Part shown: positions 1 through 7,228 of the stretch, in pieces
How positions within the stretch are numbered: the stretch's first letter is position 1
How the letters are laid out: each line of letters opens with the position of its first letter
Source of the DNA: JBJENW01 sp051880395
GTDB lineage: Bacteria > Bacillota > Clostridia > Lachnospirales > Lachnospiraceae
DNA: 21,601 nt
Reading direction: 5' to 3'
Assembly: GCA_051880395.1 (NCBI GenBank)
Contig: JBJENW010000058.1
Span: 1 to 21,601, forward strand
The notes under the pieces: model-generated
The model's input: only the letters and a program-made list of their open reading frames with translations
The model's database searches: none
What the model was told of the DNA's origin: nothing
Made by a program: the position numbers and the translations under genes

Positions 1-2
1 AA

Positions 3-56
3 AAGGAATCTGAAAGCCTTAGAAATAAAGGTTTAGAGATTCCGAGAGATCATTAA
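3..56 (+). CDS. C-terminal end of an unidentified protein (partial)
   Basis: An open frame runs in from the left edge and stops at TAA 54-56, giving a 17-residue tail ending in LEIPRDH. The stop lies 20 nt before the CoA-transferase start, with an AGGAGG between them, which is typical spacing for an operon. Too little is present to identify the protein. It could also be a chance open frame. Confidence 0.35.
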   Translation, partial: KESESLRNKGLEIPRDH

Positions 57-76
57 TTAAATAGAGGAGGTTAATG

Positions 77-1267
77 ATGCAAATTTTAGAGGGCGTAAAG
101 GTTTTAGATATATCCTGTGTTGTAGCTGCGCCAATGTCTGCTGCATTGTTAGCAGAGTTTGGTGCAGATGTAATAAAAATAGAGATTCCGGAAGGCGGAG
201 ATGGCTTAAGAGAAAGTAGAGTTCGCCTTAAAGATGTTGCACTCTATCCTAAAATGTTAAATAGGAATAAAAAGTGCATAACTTTGGACTTTCATTCACA
301 GGAAGCTACAAAATATTTTTATAAATTAGTAAAATGGGCGGATGTTGTAATTGCAAATTTTCGTCCAGAAACATTAAAAAAATTCCATATTGATTATGAA
401 GATATTGTGACTTATAATCCGCAGATTATTTATATGGATTTTTCTGCTTATGGAAGAACGGGACCTTATGCCAACAAACCAGGATATGCAAGAGCGGCAG
501 AAGCATATGCTGGGCTTACCTACATCACAGGAAACCCAGATGAACAGCCCGTCTTTTCAGGAACATGGATTGCGGATGGAGTGGGAGGAATTTATGCTGC
601 GTATATGATTATGCTGGCATTGTATCACCGAGAACGTACAGGAGAGGGGCAGTTGCTAGATCTGGGTCTATATGAGCCGATTTTTCGTATCATGGATGAT
701 ATTCCAATTACGTATGCTGGTAAGGGAGAGGTAAGAGAACGTCAGGGAAACAAGCATCAGTATTCTGCTCCGAATAATATGTATCGGACAAAAGATGACC
801 GTTGGCTTGCATTGCCAGTTAATTCCCAAAAAATGTTCAAACGATTTTGCAATGCAATTGAAAAAAAAGAATTAATAGAAGATAGTCGATTCGTGGACAT
901 TAAAAGTAGGTATGAAAATAGAGAAATATTGGATCAAATTGTGGCTGATTGGGTTTGCAATCATACATTAGAGGAGATTATAGAGATTTTCGATGAATTT
1001 AATGTGGCATATGGACCGGTTAATTCCATTCAGGATTTGTTTGAAGATAAACAAATTTGGGAGAGGGGTTCCTTGGTTAAACAATATGATGAAGAATTAA
1101 AAGAGGAATTAGTTGTAAATGGCGTTTGTGGGAAATTTTCTAAAACACCTGGTAAAATTAAGTGGAATGGAAGAAAAAAAGGGGCTGATAATGAAGAAAT
1201 TTATTTGAATTTATTAAAAATCTCACAAGAAGAGTATGAAAGATTAAAAAAAGAAAATATTATATAA
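77..1267 (+). CDS. CaiB/BaiF-type CoA-transferase (family III)
   Basis: Family III CoA-transferase, which moves CoA between acyl-CoA and a free carboxylic acid in the cytosol. The protein of 396 residues matches the usual family length. The N-terminus (LEGVKVLDIS, then AAPMSAALLAEFGADVIKIE) is the classic nucleotide-binding start. FRPETLKKFHIDYEDI and MDFSAYGRTGPY follow, then WIADGVGGIYAAY near residue 165, whose Asp should be the catalytic residue that forms the acyl-CoA intermediate. Two adjacent ATGs exist at 74 and 77; I prefer 77 because AGGAGG (65-70) then sits 6 nt away instead of 3. The substrate cannot be read from sequence: carnitine, bile-acid and oxalate enzymes all share this fold. 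The gene is visibly richer in A+T and in AAA/ATA/TTA codons than purC onward, which suggests acquisition. It ends in its own terminator. Confidence 0.9.
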   Translation: MQILEGVKVLDISCVVAAPMSAALLAEFGADVIKIEIPEGGDGLRESRVRLKDVALYPKMLNRNKKCITLDFHSQEATKYFYKLVKWADVVIANFRPETLKKFHIDYEDIVTYNPQIIYMDFSAYGRTGPYANKPGYARAAEAYAGLTYITGNPDEQPVFSGTWIADGVGGIYAAYMIMLALYHRERTGEGQLLDLGLYEPIFRIMDDIPITYAGKGEVRERQGNKHQYSAPNNMYRTKDDRWLALPVNSQKMFKRFCNAIEKKELIEDSRFVDIKSRYENREILDQIVADWVCNHTLEEIIEIFDEFNVAYGPVNSIQDLFEDKQIWERGSLVKQYDEELKEELVVNGVCGKFSKTPGKIKWNGRKKGADNEEIYLNLLKISQEEYERLKKENII

Positions 1268-1282
1268 GTTATTGAATTTGGG

Positions 1283-1310
1283 AAAAGCATCGATTTACCG
1301 GTGCTTTTTT
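1283..1310 (+). terminator. Terminator of the CoA-transferase gene
   Basis: AAAAGCATCG pairs with CGGTGCTTTT (10 bp, one G-U) around the loop ATTTAC, followed by a run of six T. It starts 16 nt after the stop codon. A close copy lies at 1760-1789. Confidence 0.85.
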
Positions 1311-1334
1311 ATGGTGCAAGTTCCAAATTTACTC

Positions 1335-1560
1335 GACAGTGGGAAGGATATAGCCGAAGGCAATGGGGGCTACTGTGAGGTGGAATCTGAAGAAAGCTGG
1401 ATGCGGTGGAACATACTAACTTACAGGAAAATCATTGGTCAGACGAATAGAAATCATATACAAGGTTAGGTATGAGGGAAGGCTGATCGTTAAGTCAAAG
1501 GCTTATAAATATATCGAATCATGCATAATAAATGTGGCAGATGGATGAAGAAAAAATGTG
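1335..1560 (+). mobile_element. Probable group II intron relic (domain I part, no reverse transcriptase)
   Basis: The stretch contains strings that I recognise from the 5' (domain I) RNA of clostridial group II introns: AGCCGAAGGCAATGGG (1352-1367), TACTGTGAGGTGGAATCTG (1371-1389), GACGAATAGAAATCATATA in the middle, and GAATCATGCATAATAAATG near the end. An open frame of 65 codons (1272-1469) overlaps it and looks like the non-functional reading of intron RNA seen in such elements. There is no reverse transcriptase/maturase gene and no domain V or VI that I can find, so this is a dead 5' fragment. The assignment rests on memory of these motifs and was not checked by alignment. Confidence 0.5.
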
Positions 1561-1759
1561 TAGTACATAAGGAGAATAGTCAATCACTCCTACTTGATTA
1601 TGCATTGTTATTTTTAGAGTTCCGAAATAATTTCGAAATACTTTATACTTCTTTTAGAAATCGGTCACAGTATTGCCACAATTGATTCGTATACTAAACA
1701 ATGTCAAGACAAGGCAGTTATCCCTTTTATTGATAAACATTTCATAACTAAACTCCTCG

Positions 1760-1789
1760 AAAAAAGCATCGGGTTTCCGGTGCTTTTTT
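1760..1789 (+). terminator. Second copy of the AAAAGCATCG terminator
   Basis: AAAAAAGCATCGG pairs with CCGGTGCTTTTTT (13 bp, one G-U) around the loop GTTT. The A run before and T run after would let it end transcription on either strand. No gene ends just before it; the 170 nt between the intron-like stretch and this hairpin hold nothing I recognise. It closely resembles the hairpin at 1283-1310, and both copies are followed within about 15 nt by AGTTCCAA. Confidence 0.7.
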
Positions 1790-1828
1790 CATATTTTCAG
1801 TTCCAACCCACAATTTTTCATAAATTCT

Positions 1829-2235
1829 GAAGAAAAATATCTCAACCAATCGGTTCCAATACACAGTTTCCGGAATTTGACGAGGCACACAAGGGGAGGG
1901 GGCTGCTGGCAGTGAAGTGGCTTTGACAGAAATGCTAGTGAGCTCGGGTTGGGAAACTTGCGATGCCTTTCCTGTCTTGCCGTGAGGCGGACCGGCTGTG
2001 CGGATGTGTGCGCCAGAGGAAGAATCCGTTTTTTGAATCTTGCTCTGGCGCACACATCCGTGCAGACTGTCCGACCTACGGAAGACAGGAAAAATCAAGC
2101 ATCGCAAGCTTCCCAATCCGAACTCGACTTCATTTCTGTCTAGCCACTTCACTGCCAGCAGCCCCCTCCCCTTGTGTGCCCCGCCAAATTCCGGAAACGT
2201 CCGCATAGGCCCCCTCAGTTGAGATATTTTTCGTC
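1829..2235. repeat. 407-nt imperfect palindrome (giant hairpin)
   Basis: The left arm (1829-2026) and right arm (2035-2235) are reverse complements with indels and mismatches. The outer ends match in 17 of 18 positions (1829-1846 with 2218-2235). Positions 1866-1922 match 2142-2198 in 55 of 57, including 39 bp without a mismatch (1884-1922). The inner 2001-2018 and 2043-2060 match perfectly. The tip is a short T-rich loop. The arms are G+C-rich, unlike the flanks, with G-runs on one strand. Reading frames in it on both strands are mirror images of each other and have no credible start signal, so I call no gene. It could be a miniature inverted-repeat element or a structured RNA. Confidence 0.9.
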
Positions 2236-2263
2236 AAAGTCCTTCAAAAAAGAATAAATTCTA

Positions 2264-2293
2264 TTGACAAGGCAATGGAAAAGGTGGTAGTTT
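2264..2293 (+). promoter_or_regulatory. Possible purC promoter
   Basis: A perfect -35 TTGACA (2264-2269) is followed after 18 nt by TAGTTT, a weak -10. It lies about 60 nt before the purC start and just outside the palindrome. Confidence 0.45.
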
Positions 2294-2352
2294 TATAGAG
2301 GAAAAACGGTCATTTGATCAAAGAAGTTTGTAAAAACGGAATGGAGAGAAAA

Positions 2353-3225
2353 ATGCAGGAATTAAAACCAATCAAAGAAGGTAAAGTACGTGAGATTTAT
2401 GACAATGGCGATAGCCTGATCATGGTAGCAACCGATCGAATCAGCTGCTTCGACGTGATTCTGAACAACGAAGTGACAAAAAAAGGAACCGTTCTGACAC
2501 AGATGTCAAAATTCTGGTTTGATATGACAGAAGACATTCTGCCAAACCACATGATCTCTGTTGATGTCAAAGATATGCCGGAATACTTCCAGCAGCCGAA
2601 ATTTGACGGAAACAGCATGATGTGTAAAAAATTAGAGATGCTGCCAATTGAATGTATTGTACGTGGATACATTACAGGAAGCGGTTGGGCAAGTTATCAG
2701 GAAACCGGAAAAGTATGCGGAATCGAATTGCCGGCAGGTTTAAAAGAATCCGATAAATTGCCGGAACCGATCTATACACCATCGACAAAGGCAGAAATCG
2801 GAGATCACGATGAAAATATTTCATTCGAGCAGAGTGTAGAATATTTAGAGAAACGTTTTCCTGGAAAAGGACAGGAATACGCAGAGAAACTCCGTGATTA
2901 CACCATTGCATTGTATAAAAAATGTGCAGAATATGCACTTAGTAAGGGAATTATCATTGCAGATACAAAATTTGAGTTTGGTCTGGATGAAAACGGAAAC
3001 ATTGTCATCGGTGATGAAATGCTGACACCAGACAGCTCCCGTTTCTGGCCGGCAGACGGATATGAACCGGGACACGGTCAGCCGTCTTTCGATAAACAGT
3101 TTGCAAGAGACTGGTTAAAAGCGAATGATAATCACAATTGGACCCTTCCGCAAGAGATTGTAGATAAGACCATTTCAAAATATCTGCAGGGTTACGAAAT
3201 GCTGACAGGCAAAAAACTGGTATAA
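2353..3225 (+). CDS. purC: Phosphoribosylaminoimidazole-succinocarboxamide synthase (SAICAR synthetase)
   Basis: Catalyses the ATP-dependent joining of CAIR and aspartate in de novo purine synthesis (cytosolic). Visible signatures are EGKVREIYD at the N-terminus, VATDRISCFDV, the family motif region LPIECIVRGYITGSGW near residue 100, IADTKFEFGLD near 205, and DEMLTPDSSRFWP near 230. The length of 290 residues fits the longer, yeast-like PurC type rather than the roughly 235-residue Bacillus type. I place the start at 2353, where GGAGAG lies 4 nt upstream; an in-frame ATG at 2341 and another start at 2314 would add a non-conserved N-terminus. It stands alone, not beside other pur genes, and converges on pyrG. 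Together the pair covers one purine and one pyrimidine step. Confidence 0.95.
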   Translation: MQELKPIKEGKVREIYDNGDSLIMVATDRISCFDVILNNEVTKKGTVLTQMSKFWFDMTEDILPNHMISVDVKDMPEYFQQPKFDGNSMMCKKLEMLPIECIVRGYITGSGWASYQETGKVCGIELPAGLKESDKLPEPIYTPSTKAEIGDHDENISFEQSVEYLEKRFPGKGQEYAEKLRDYTIALYKKCAEYALSKGIIIADTKFEFGLDENGNIVIGDEMLTPDSSRFWPADGYEPGHGQPSFDKQFARDWLKANDNHNWTLPQEIVDKTISKYLQGYEMLTGKKLV

Positions 3226-3235
3226 ATATATATAA

Positions 3236-3276
3236 AGAGCTATGCGCCAGCTAAAGGCGCATAGCTCTTTTTTTTT
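3236..3276. terminator. Shared terminator between convergent purC and pyrG
   Basis: AGAGCTATGCGCC (3236-3248) pairs perfectly with GGCGCATAGCTCT (3256-3268) around a 7-nt loop and is followed by nine T. It serves purC directly. On the other strand it lies 23 nt past the pyrG stop, but the run following it there is only A/T-rich, so termination of pyrG may be weaker. Confidence 0.92.
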
Positions 3277-3298
3277 CTACAGAACAGCAAAAACAAAA

Positions 3299-4903
3299 TT
3301 AACGGGACTGTTTGCAGGCTGCTTCCACAAATCCTTTGAATAATGGATGTGGACGGTTCGGTCTGGATTTGAATTCCGGATGAGCCTGTGTGGCAACAAA
3401 CCATGGATGATCCGGGATTTCAATCATTTCTACAATTCTTCCGTCCGGGGATGTACCGCACAGACACAGACCGTTTTCGGTTAAAACATGACGATAATCG
3501 TTGTTTACTTCATATCTGTGACGATGGCGTTCGTGAATGATATCTTCCCCGTATATATTCTTAGCCAGAGAATCGGATTCTAAGTGACACGGATAAGAAC
3601 CAAGCCGTAAGGTACCACCGATATCTTCGACACCGTTTTGATCCGGCATCAGGGCGATAACTGGATGGTTGGTGTTCGGGTCCAGCTCTACGCTGTGTGC
3701 ATCATGCAGTTTGCAGACGTGACGCGCATATTCGATGATGGCAACCTGCATACCCAGACAAAGTCCTAAATATGGAACTTTCTTTTCGCGGGCATATTGT
3801 GCGGCAAGGATCATACCTTCGACACCACGGGTTCCAAATCCGCCCGGAACAATGATTCCCTGTGCATCGCCTAAGTAAGAATCAATATTTTCTTCGGTCA
3901 AAAGTTCGGAATCCACCCATTTGATATTGACAGTTGCACGTTCCGCAATTCCGCCATGTTTTAAGGCTTCTACAACAGAAATATAGGCATCATGCAGTGT
4001 GATGTATTTTCCTACCAAAGCGATGTTTACGTCTTTATTCGGATGGCGCAGCGCATCTACCATATCTTTCCAATCGGTTAAATTCGGTTCCGGACAAGGC
4101 AGGTGCAGAGATTCGCAGGCTACCTGTGCCAGATTTTCTTTTTCCATGGCAAGTGGTGCTTCATATAAATATTCCACATCAAGATTCTGTAATACATGAT
4201 TGCTAGGAACATTACAGAACAGAGCAATCTTATCCTTGATGGACTGCCCTAACGGTACTTCGGAGCGGCAGACGATGATGTCCGGCTGAATTCCCATTCC
4301 CTGCAATTCTTTGACACTTGCCTGTGTCGGTTTCGTCTTCATTTCACCGGAAGCTTTCAGATAAGGAATCAAGGTTACATGAATCAAAATTGCATTTTCA
4401 CGTCCAACTTCGTGTTGGAATTGACGAATGGCTTCTAAAAACGGCTGGCTTTCAATATCTCCCACAGTACCGCCGACCTCTATAATGGCAATCTGGGTAT
4501 CTTGTGTGGTAAAGTCGCGATAGAAGCGGCTTTTGATTTCGTTTGTGATGTGCGGGATCACCTGCACGGTACCGCCGCCGTAGTCGCCGCGTCGCTCTTT
4601 TTGAAGAACGGACCAGTATACTTTACCGGTTGTCACATTCGAATTTTTGTTTAAGCTTTCATCGATAAAACGCTCATAGTGTCCAAGATCCAGGTCTGTT
4701 TCTGCACCGTCATCGGTAACGAACACCTCACCGTGCTGGATCGGGTTCATAGTACCAGGGTCGATGTTGATATATGGGTCAAACTTTTGCATGGTAACTT
4801 TGAATCCGCGGGCTTTTAATAATCTTCCAAGGGAAGCAGCTGTGATTCCTTTTCCAAGACCGGAAACAACACCACCGGTGACAAAGACGTATTTTACAGG
4901 CAT
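3299..4903 (-). CDS. pyrG: CTP synthase
   Basis: Makes CTP from UTP, ATP and glutamine-derived ammonia, the last step of pyrimidine nucleotide synthesis. The full-length protein of 534 residues has the N-terminal amidoligase domain (KYVFVTGGVVSGLGKGI with its ATP-binding loop; QKFDPYINIDPGTMNP; DDGAETDLDLGHYERF; EVGGTVGDIES). A C-terminal class I glutamine amidotransferase domain follows, with the nucleophile Cys in GLCLGMQ near residue 380 and the His-x-Glu of TQAHPEF near 510. AAGGAGG lies 8 nt before the ATG. The gene is transcribed away from ftsH and toward purC. The Bacillus-type GGGC start used for CTP-sensitive reiterative transcription is not seen near the predicted transcript start. 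Confidence 0.98.
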   Translation of the reverse strand: MPVKYVFVTGGVVSGLGKGITAASLGRLLKARGFKVTMQKFDPYINIDPGTMNPIQHGEVFVTDDGAETDLDLGHYERFIDESLNKNSNVTTGKVYWSVLQKERRGDYGGGTVQVIPHITNEIKSRFYRDFTTQDTQIAIIEVGGTVGDIESQPFLEAIRQFQHEVGRENAILIHVTLIPYLKASGEMKTKPTQASVKELQGMGIQPDIIVCRSEVPLGQSIKDKIALFCNVPSNHVLQNLDVEYLYEAPLAMEKENLAQVACESLHLPCPEPNLTDWKDMVDALRHPNKDVNIALVGKYITLHDAYISVVEALKHGGIAERATVNIKWVDSELLTEENIDSYLGDAQGIIVPGGFGTRGVEGMILAAQYAREKKVPYLGLCLGMQVAIIEYARHVCKLHDAHSVELDPNTNHPVIALMPDQNGVEDIGGTLRLGSYPCHLESDSLAKNIYGEDIIHERHRHRYEVNNDYRHVLTENGLCLCGTSPDGRIVEMIEIPDHPWFVATQAHPEFKSRPNRPHPLFKGFVEAACKQSR

Positions 4904-4971
4904 AGATTTTTCCTCCTTAAATATATAGAAACTAAATGATCAACTATGTTTAAGATATACATAACCAATGT

Positions 4972-5000
4972 ATTATACAACGCAGCGGGCAAAAAATCCA
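4972..5000 (-). promoter_or_regulatory. Probable pyrG promoter
   Basis: On the minus strand a perfect -10 TATAAT (4972-4977) lies 17 nt after TGGATT (4995-5000), a poor -35. Transcription would start near 4965 and give a leader of about 60 nt with no terminator or riboswitch visible. Confidence 0.55.
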
Positions 5001-5126
5001 GTATTTTTTTCATCGAATCTGTTGAAAAACAAAAGGTTGTATTTTTATGAAAAAAAACCGATAACTATTTTAAGATTAAAATGAGCAAAAAACAGAAATT
5101 GTGTTCAAAAGTTCATGATCTACATA

Positions 5127-5155
5127 TTGATTTTAACATCATGAAAACATATAAT
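5127..5155 (+). promoter_or_regulatory. ftsH promoter
   Basis: TTGATT (5127-5132), a 17-nt spacer and a perfect TATAAT (5150-5155) form a strong sigma-A type promoter. It lies inside the open frame upstream of the ATG at 5219, which argues that translation begins at 5219 and not further upstream. A weaker match (TTGAAA at 5022) exists further upstream. Confidence 0.75.
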
Positions 5156-5171
5156 ACAAGTGTATTATGTG
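5148..5171. promoter_or_regulatory. Inverted repeat over the ftsH -10 (candidate operator)
   Basis: CATATAATAC (5148-5157) and GTATTATGTG (5162-5171) are inverted copies matching in 9 of 10 positions around AAGT. The repeat covers the -10 and the expected transcript start, the usual place for a repressor site. It does not match the CIRCE or CtsR operators as I know them. No regulator gene is adjacent. Confidence 0.5.
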
Positions 5172-5218
5172 AAAGAATTGTCACAAAACGGAAAAAAGTG
5201 GCAGATGTGGGAGGCAAA

Positions 5219-7228
5219 ATGGAAAATAATGACAATCGAATGAATGGATCAAATAATGAAAAGAAAAATGGCAATCGCGGGCAGACCATGTTGATCATTC
5301 TTTTGGTGACACTCGCCGTATTATTTGTATTCAGTTATGCCAACAGTCGTGTCAATGATATGACAAACAAACATGTGACCTATACCGAATTTTTAAATAT
5401 GGTCAAAGAAAATAAGGTTGGAAGTGTCGTTTTAGACAGCGATCAGATTACGATCAAACCGGTTCAGGAGAAAGACGATCCGCTTCCGACGATCACGTAT
5501 TTTACAGGAAGAATTCAGGATGACGATCTGCTTCCATTATTGGAAAAGCATAATGTGCAGGTGGATCGCGAATTAGAAAGTGATACCTCGATGATCATCT
5601 GGAATGTTCTGAGCCTGGTACTTCCGCTGGTACTGTTCTGGTTTTTGATCAGCTTTTTGCTGAAACGTATGGGCGGCGGAGGCGGCGTCATGGGCGTCGG
5701 AAAGAGCACAGCCAAAGTGTATGTGGAAAAATCGACAGGTGTGACATTTCAAGATGTAGCCGGACAAGATGAGGCAAAAGAGTCATTGCAGGAAGTGGTT
5801 GATTTTTTGCACAACCCTCAGAAATATAAGACGATCGGTGCGAAGCTTCCGAAGGGAGCATTGTTAGTCGGTCCTCCGGGAACCGGAAAAACTTTGCTTG
5901 CAAAGGCAGTTGCAGGAGAAGCGAAAGTGCCGTTTTTCTCTCTGGCGGGTTCTGATTTTGTTGAGATGTTTGTCGGTGTCGGTGCGTCACGTGTGCGCGA
6001 CCTGTTTAAAGAGGCGCAGAAAAATGCACCGTGTATCATTTTTATCGATGAGATCGATGCGATCGGAAAGAGCCGTGACGGGCATTACGGTGGCGGAAAC
6101 GATGAAAGGGAACAGACATTGAATCAGCTCCTGGCGGAGATGGACGGATTTGATACATCGAAAGGCTTGCTGATCTTGGCAGCGACGAACCGACCGGAAG
6201 TATTGGATAAGGCGCTGTTGCGCCCGGGACGGTTTGATCGACGAATCATTGTAGACAAGCCGGATCTAAAGGGAAGAAAGGATATTCTGCGTGTACATGC
6301 AAAAGATGTTCTTATGGATGAAAGCGTAGATTTAGATGCGATCGCGCTTGCAACGGCGGGCTGTGTTGGCTCTGATCTGGCGAATATGATCAATGAGGCC
6401 GCTATTAATGCGGTGAAGAATGGAAGAAAGTTTGTGACACAGGCGGACCTGTTTGAATCGGTTGAGGTCGTGATCGCCGGAAAAGAAAAGAAAGACCGCA
6501 TTATGGGACCGAAGGAGAAAAAACTTGTGGCTTATCATGAGGTCGGACATGCGCTGGTGACTGCATTGCAGAAAGATACCGAACCGGTGCAAAAGATCAC
6601 GATCGTGCCTCGTACAATGGGGGCACTGGGTTACACCCTGCAGGTGCCGGAGGAAGAAAAATTCCTGATGACGAAAAAAGAACTGCAGGCGAAACTGGTC
6701 ATTTATATGGGTGGCCGTGCGGCAGAGGAGATTACAAGCGATTCTGTAACAACAGGCGCGTCAAACGATATTGAAATGGCGACAAAGATTGCACGTTCGA
6801 TGGTGACAATGTACGGTATGTCGGATGAGTTCGGTCTGATGGGACTTGAATCAGTAGAAAACCGATATTTAGACGGACGTCCTGTGATGAACTGTGGCGA
6901 GCAGACAGCAGCTAAAATTGATGATGTCGTTCAAAAACTGTTGAAAGACAGTTATGATGAGGCAATTCGTCTGCTGTCAGAAAATCGTGACATTTTAGAA
7001 GAGATCGCGGGATATCTGTATGAGCATGAGACAATCACAGGAAAAGAGTTTATGAAAATTTTCCGTGAGAAGAAGGGAATTCCGGATCCGGAATTACAAA
7101 AGTCAGAATCCCAAGAGGAACCCACTTTCTATCAGACTTCTCTTGAAAAACCGGTTTCAGAGTCAAAGGAACCGAAAAAGGAATCATTGCAAATAGAAAC
7201 ACCTGTGATAGAAACAGAGGAACGCTGA
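5219..7228 (+). CDS. ftsH: ATP-dependent zinc metalloprotease FtsH
   Basis: Membrane-anchored AAA+ protease that degrades misfolded and regulatory membrane and cytosolic proteins. From the ATG at 5219 it has 669 residues: a first membrane segment at about 23-40 (MLIILLVTLAVLFVF), an extracytoplasmic domain, and a second membrane segment near 125-145 followed by a glycine-rich linker. The AAA domain has Walker A GPPGTGKT near 217, pore motif FVGVG, Walker B IIFIDEID and ATNRPEVLDKALLRPGRFDR. The protease domain has HEVGH near 440; the usual form is HEAGH, and the HExxH zinc ligands are intact. A charged, low-complexity tail of about 50 residues ends the protein. The start is chosen because GGGAGG lies 5 nt before this ATG and the promoter lies inside the upstream open frame. 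Its stop shares one base with the uvrC start, so the two genes are co-translated. Confidence 0.97.
   Translation: MENNDNRMNGSNNEKKNGNRGQTMLIILLVTLAVLFVFSYANSRVNDMTNKHVTYTEFLNMVKENKVGSVVLDSDQITIKPVQEKDDPLPTITYFTGRIQDDDLLPLLEKHNVQVDRELESDTSMIIWNVLSLVLPLVLFWFLISFLLKRMGGGGGVMGVGKSTAKVYVEKSTGVTFQDVAGQDEAKESLQEVVDFLHNPQKYKTIGAKLPKGALLVGPPGTGKTLLAKAVAGEAKVPFFSLAGSDFVEMFVGVGASRVRDLFKEAQKNAPCIIFIDEIDAIGKSRDGHYGGGNDEREQTLNQLLAEMDGFDTSKGLLILAATNRPEVLDKALLRPGRFDRRIIVDKPDLKGRKDILRVHAKDVLMDESVDLDAIALATAGCVGSDLANMINEAAINAVKNGRKFVTQADLFESVEVVIAGKEKKDRIMGPKEKKLVAYHEVGHALVTALQKDTEPVQKITIVPRTMGALGYTLQVPEEEKFLMTKKELQAKLVIYMGGRAAEEITSDSVTTGASNDIEMATKIARSMVTMYGMSDEFGLMGLESVENRYLDGRPVMNCGEQTAAKIDDVVQKLLKDSYDEAIRLLSENRDILEEIAGYLYEHETITGKEFMKIFREKKGIPDPELQKSESQEEPTFYQTSLEKPVSESKEPKKESLQIETPVIETEER

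Noticed and set aside
1272..1469. Open frame of 65 codons after the CoA-transferase
   Set aside because: It begins before the terminator, reads through intron-like RNA sequence and has no ribosome binding site.
1618..1828. Open frame with protein-like composition (contains DKAVIPFIDKHF)
   Set aside because: It has no start codon and runs through a terminator hairpin; at most a gene remnant that I cannot identify.
1748..2222. Several open frames of 60-152 codons on both strands around the palindrome
   Set aside because: They mirror each other because the DNA is palindromic, lack ribosome binding sites and show no recognisable family.
4904..4965. CTP-sensing leader of the Bacillus type before pyrG
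   Set aside because: No GGGC at the predicted start and no terminator in the leader.
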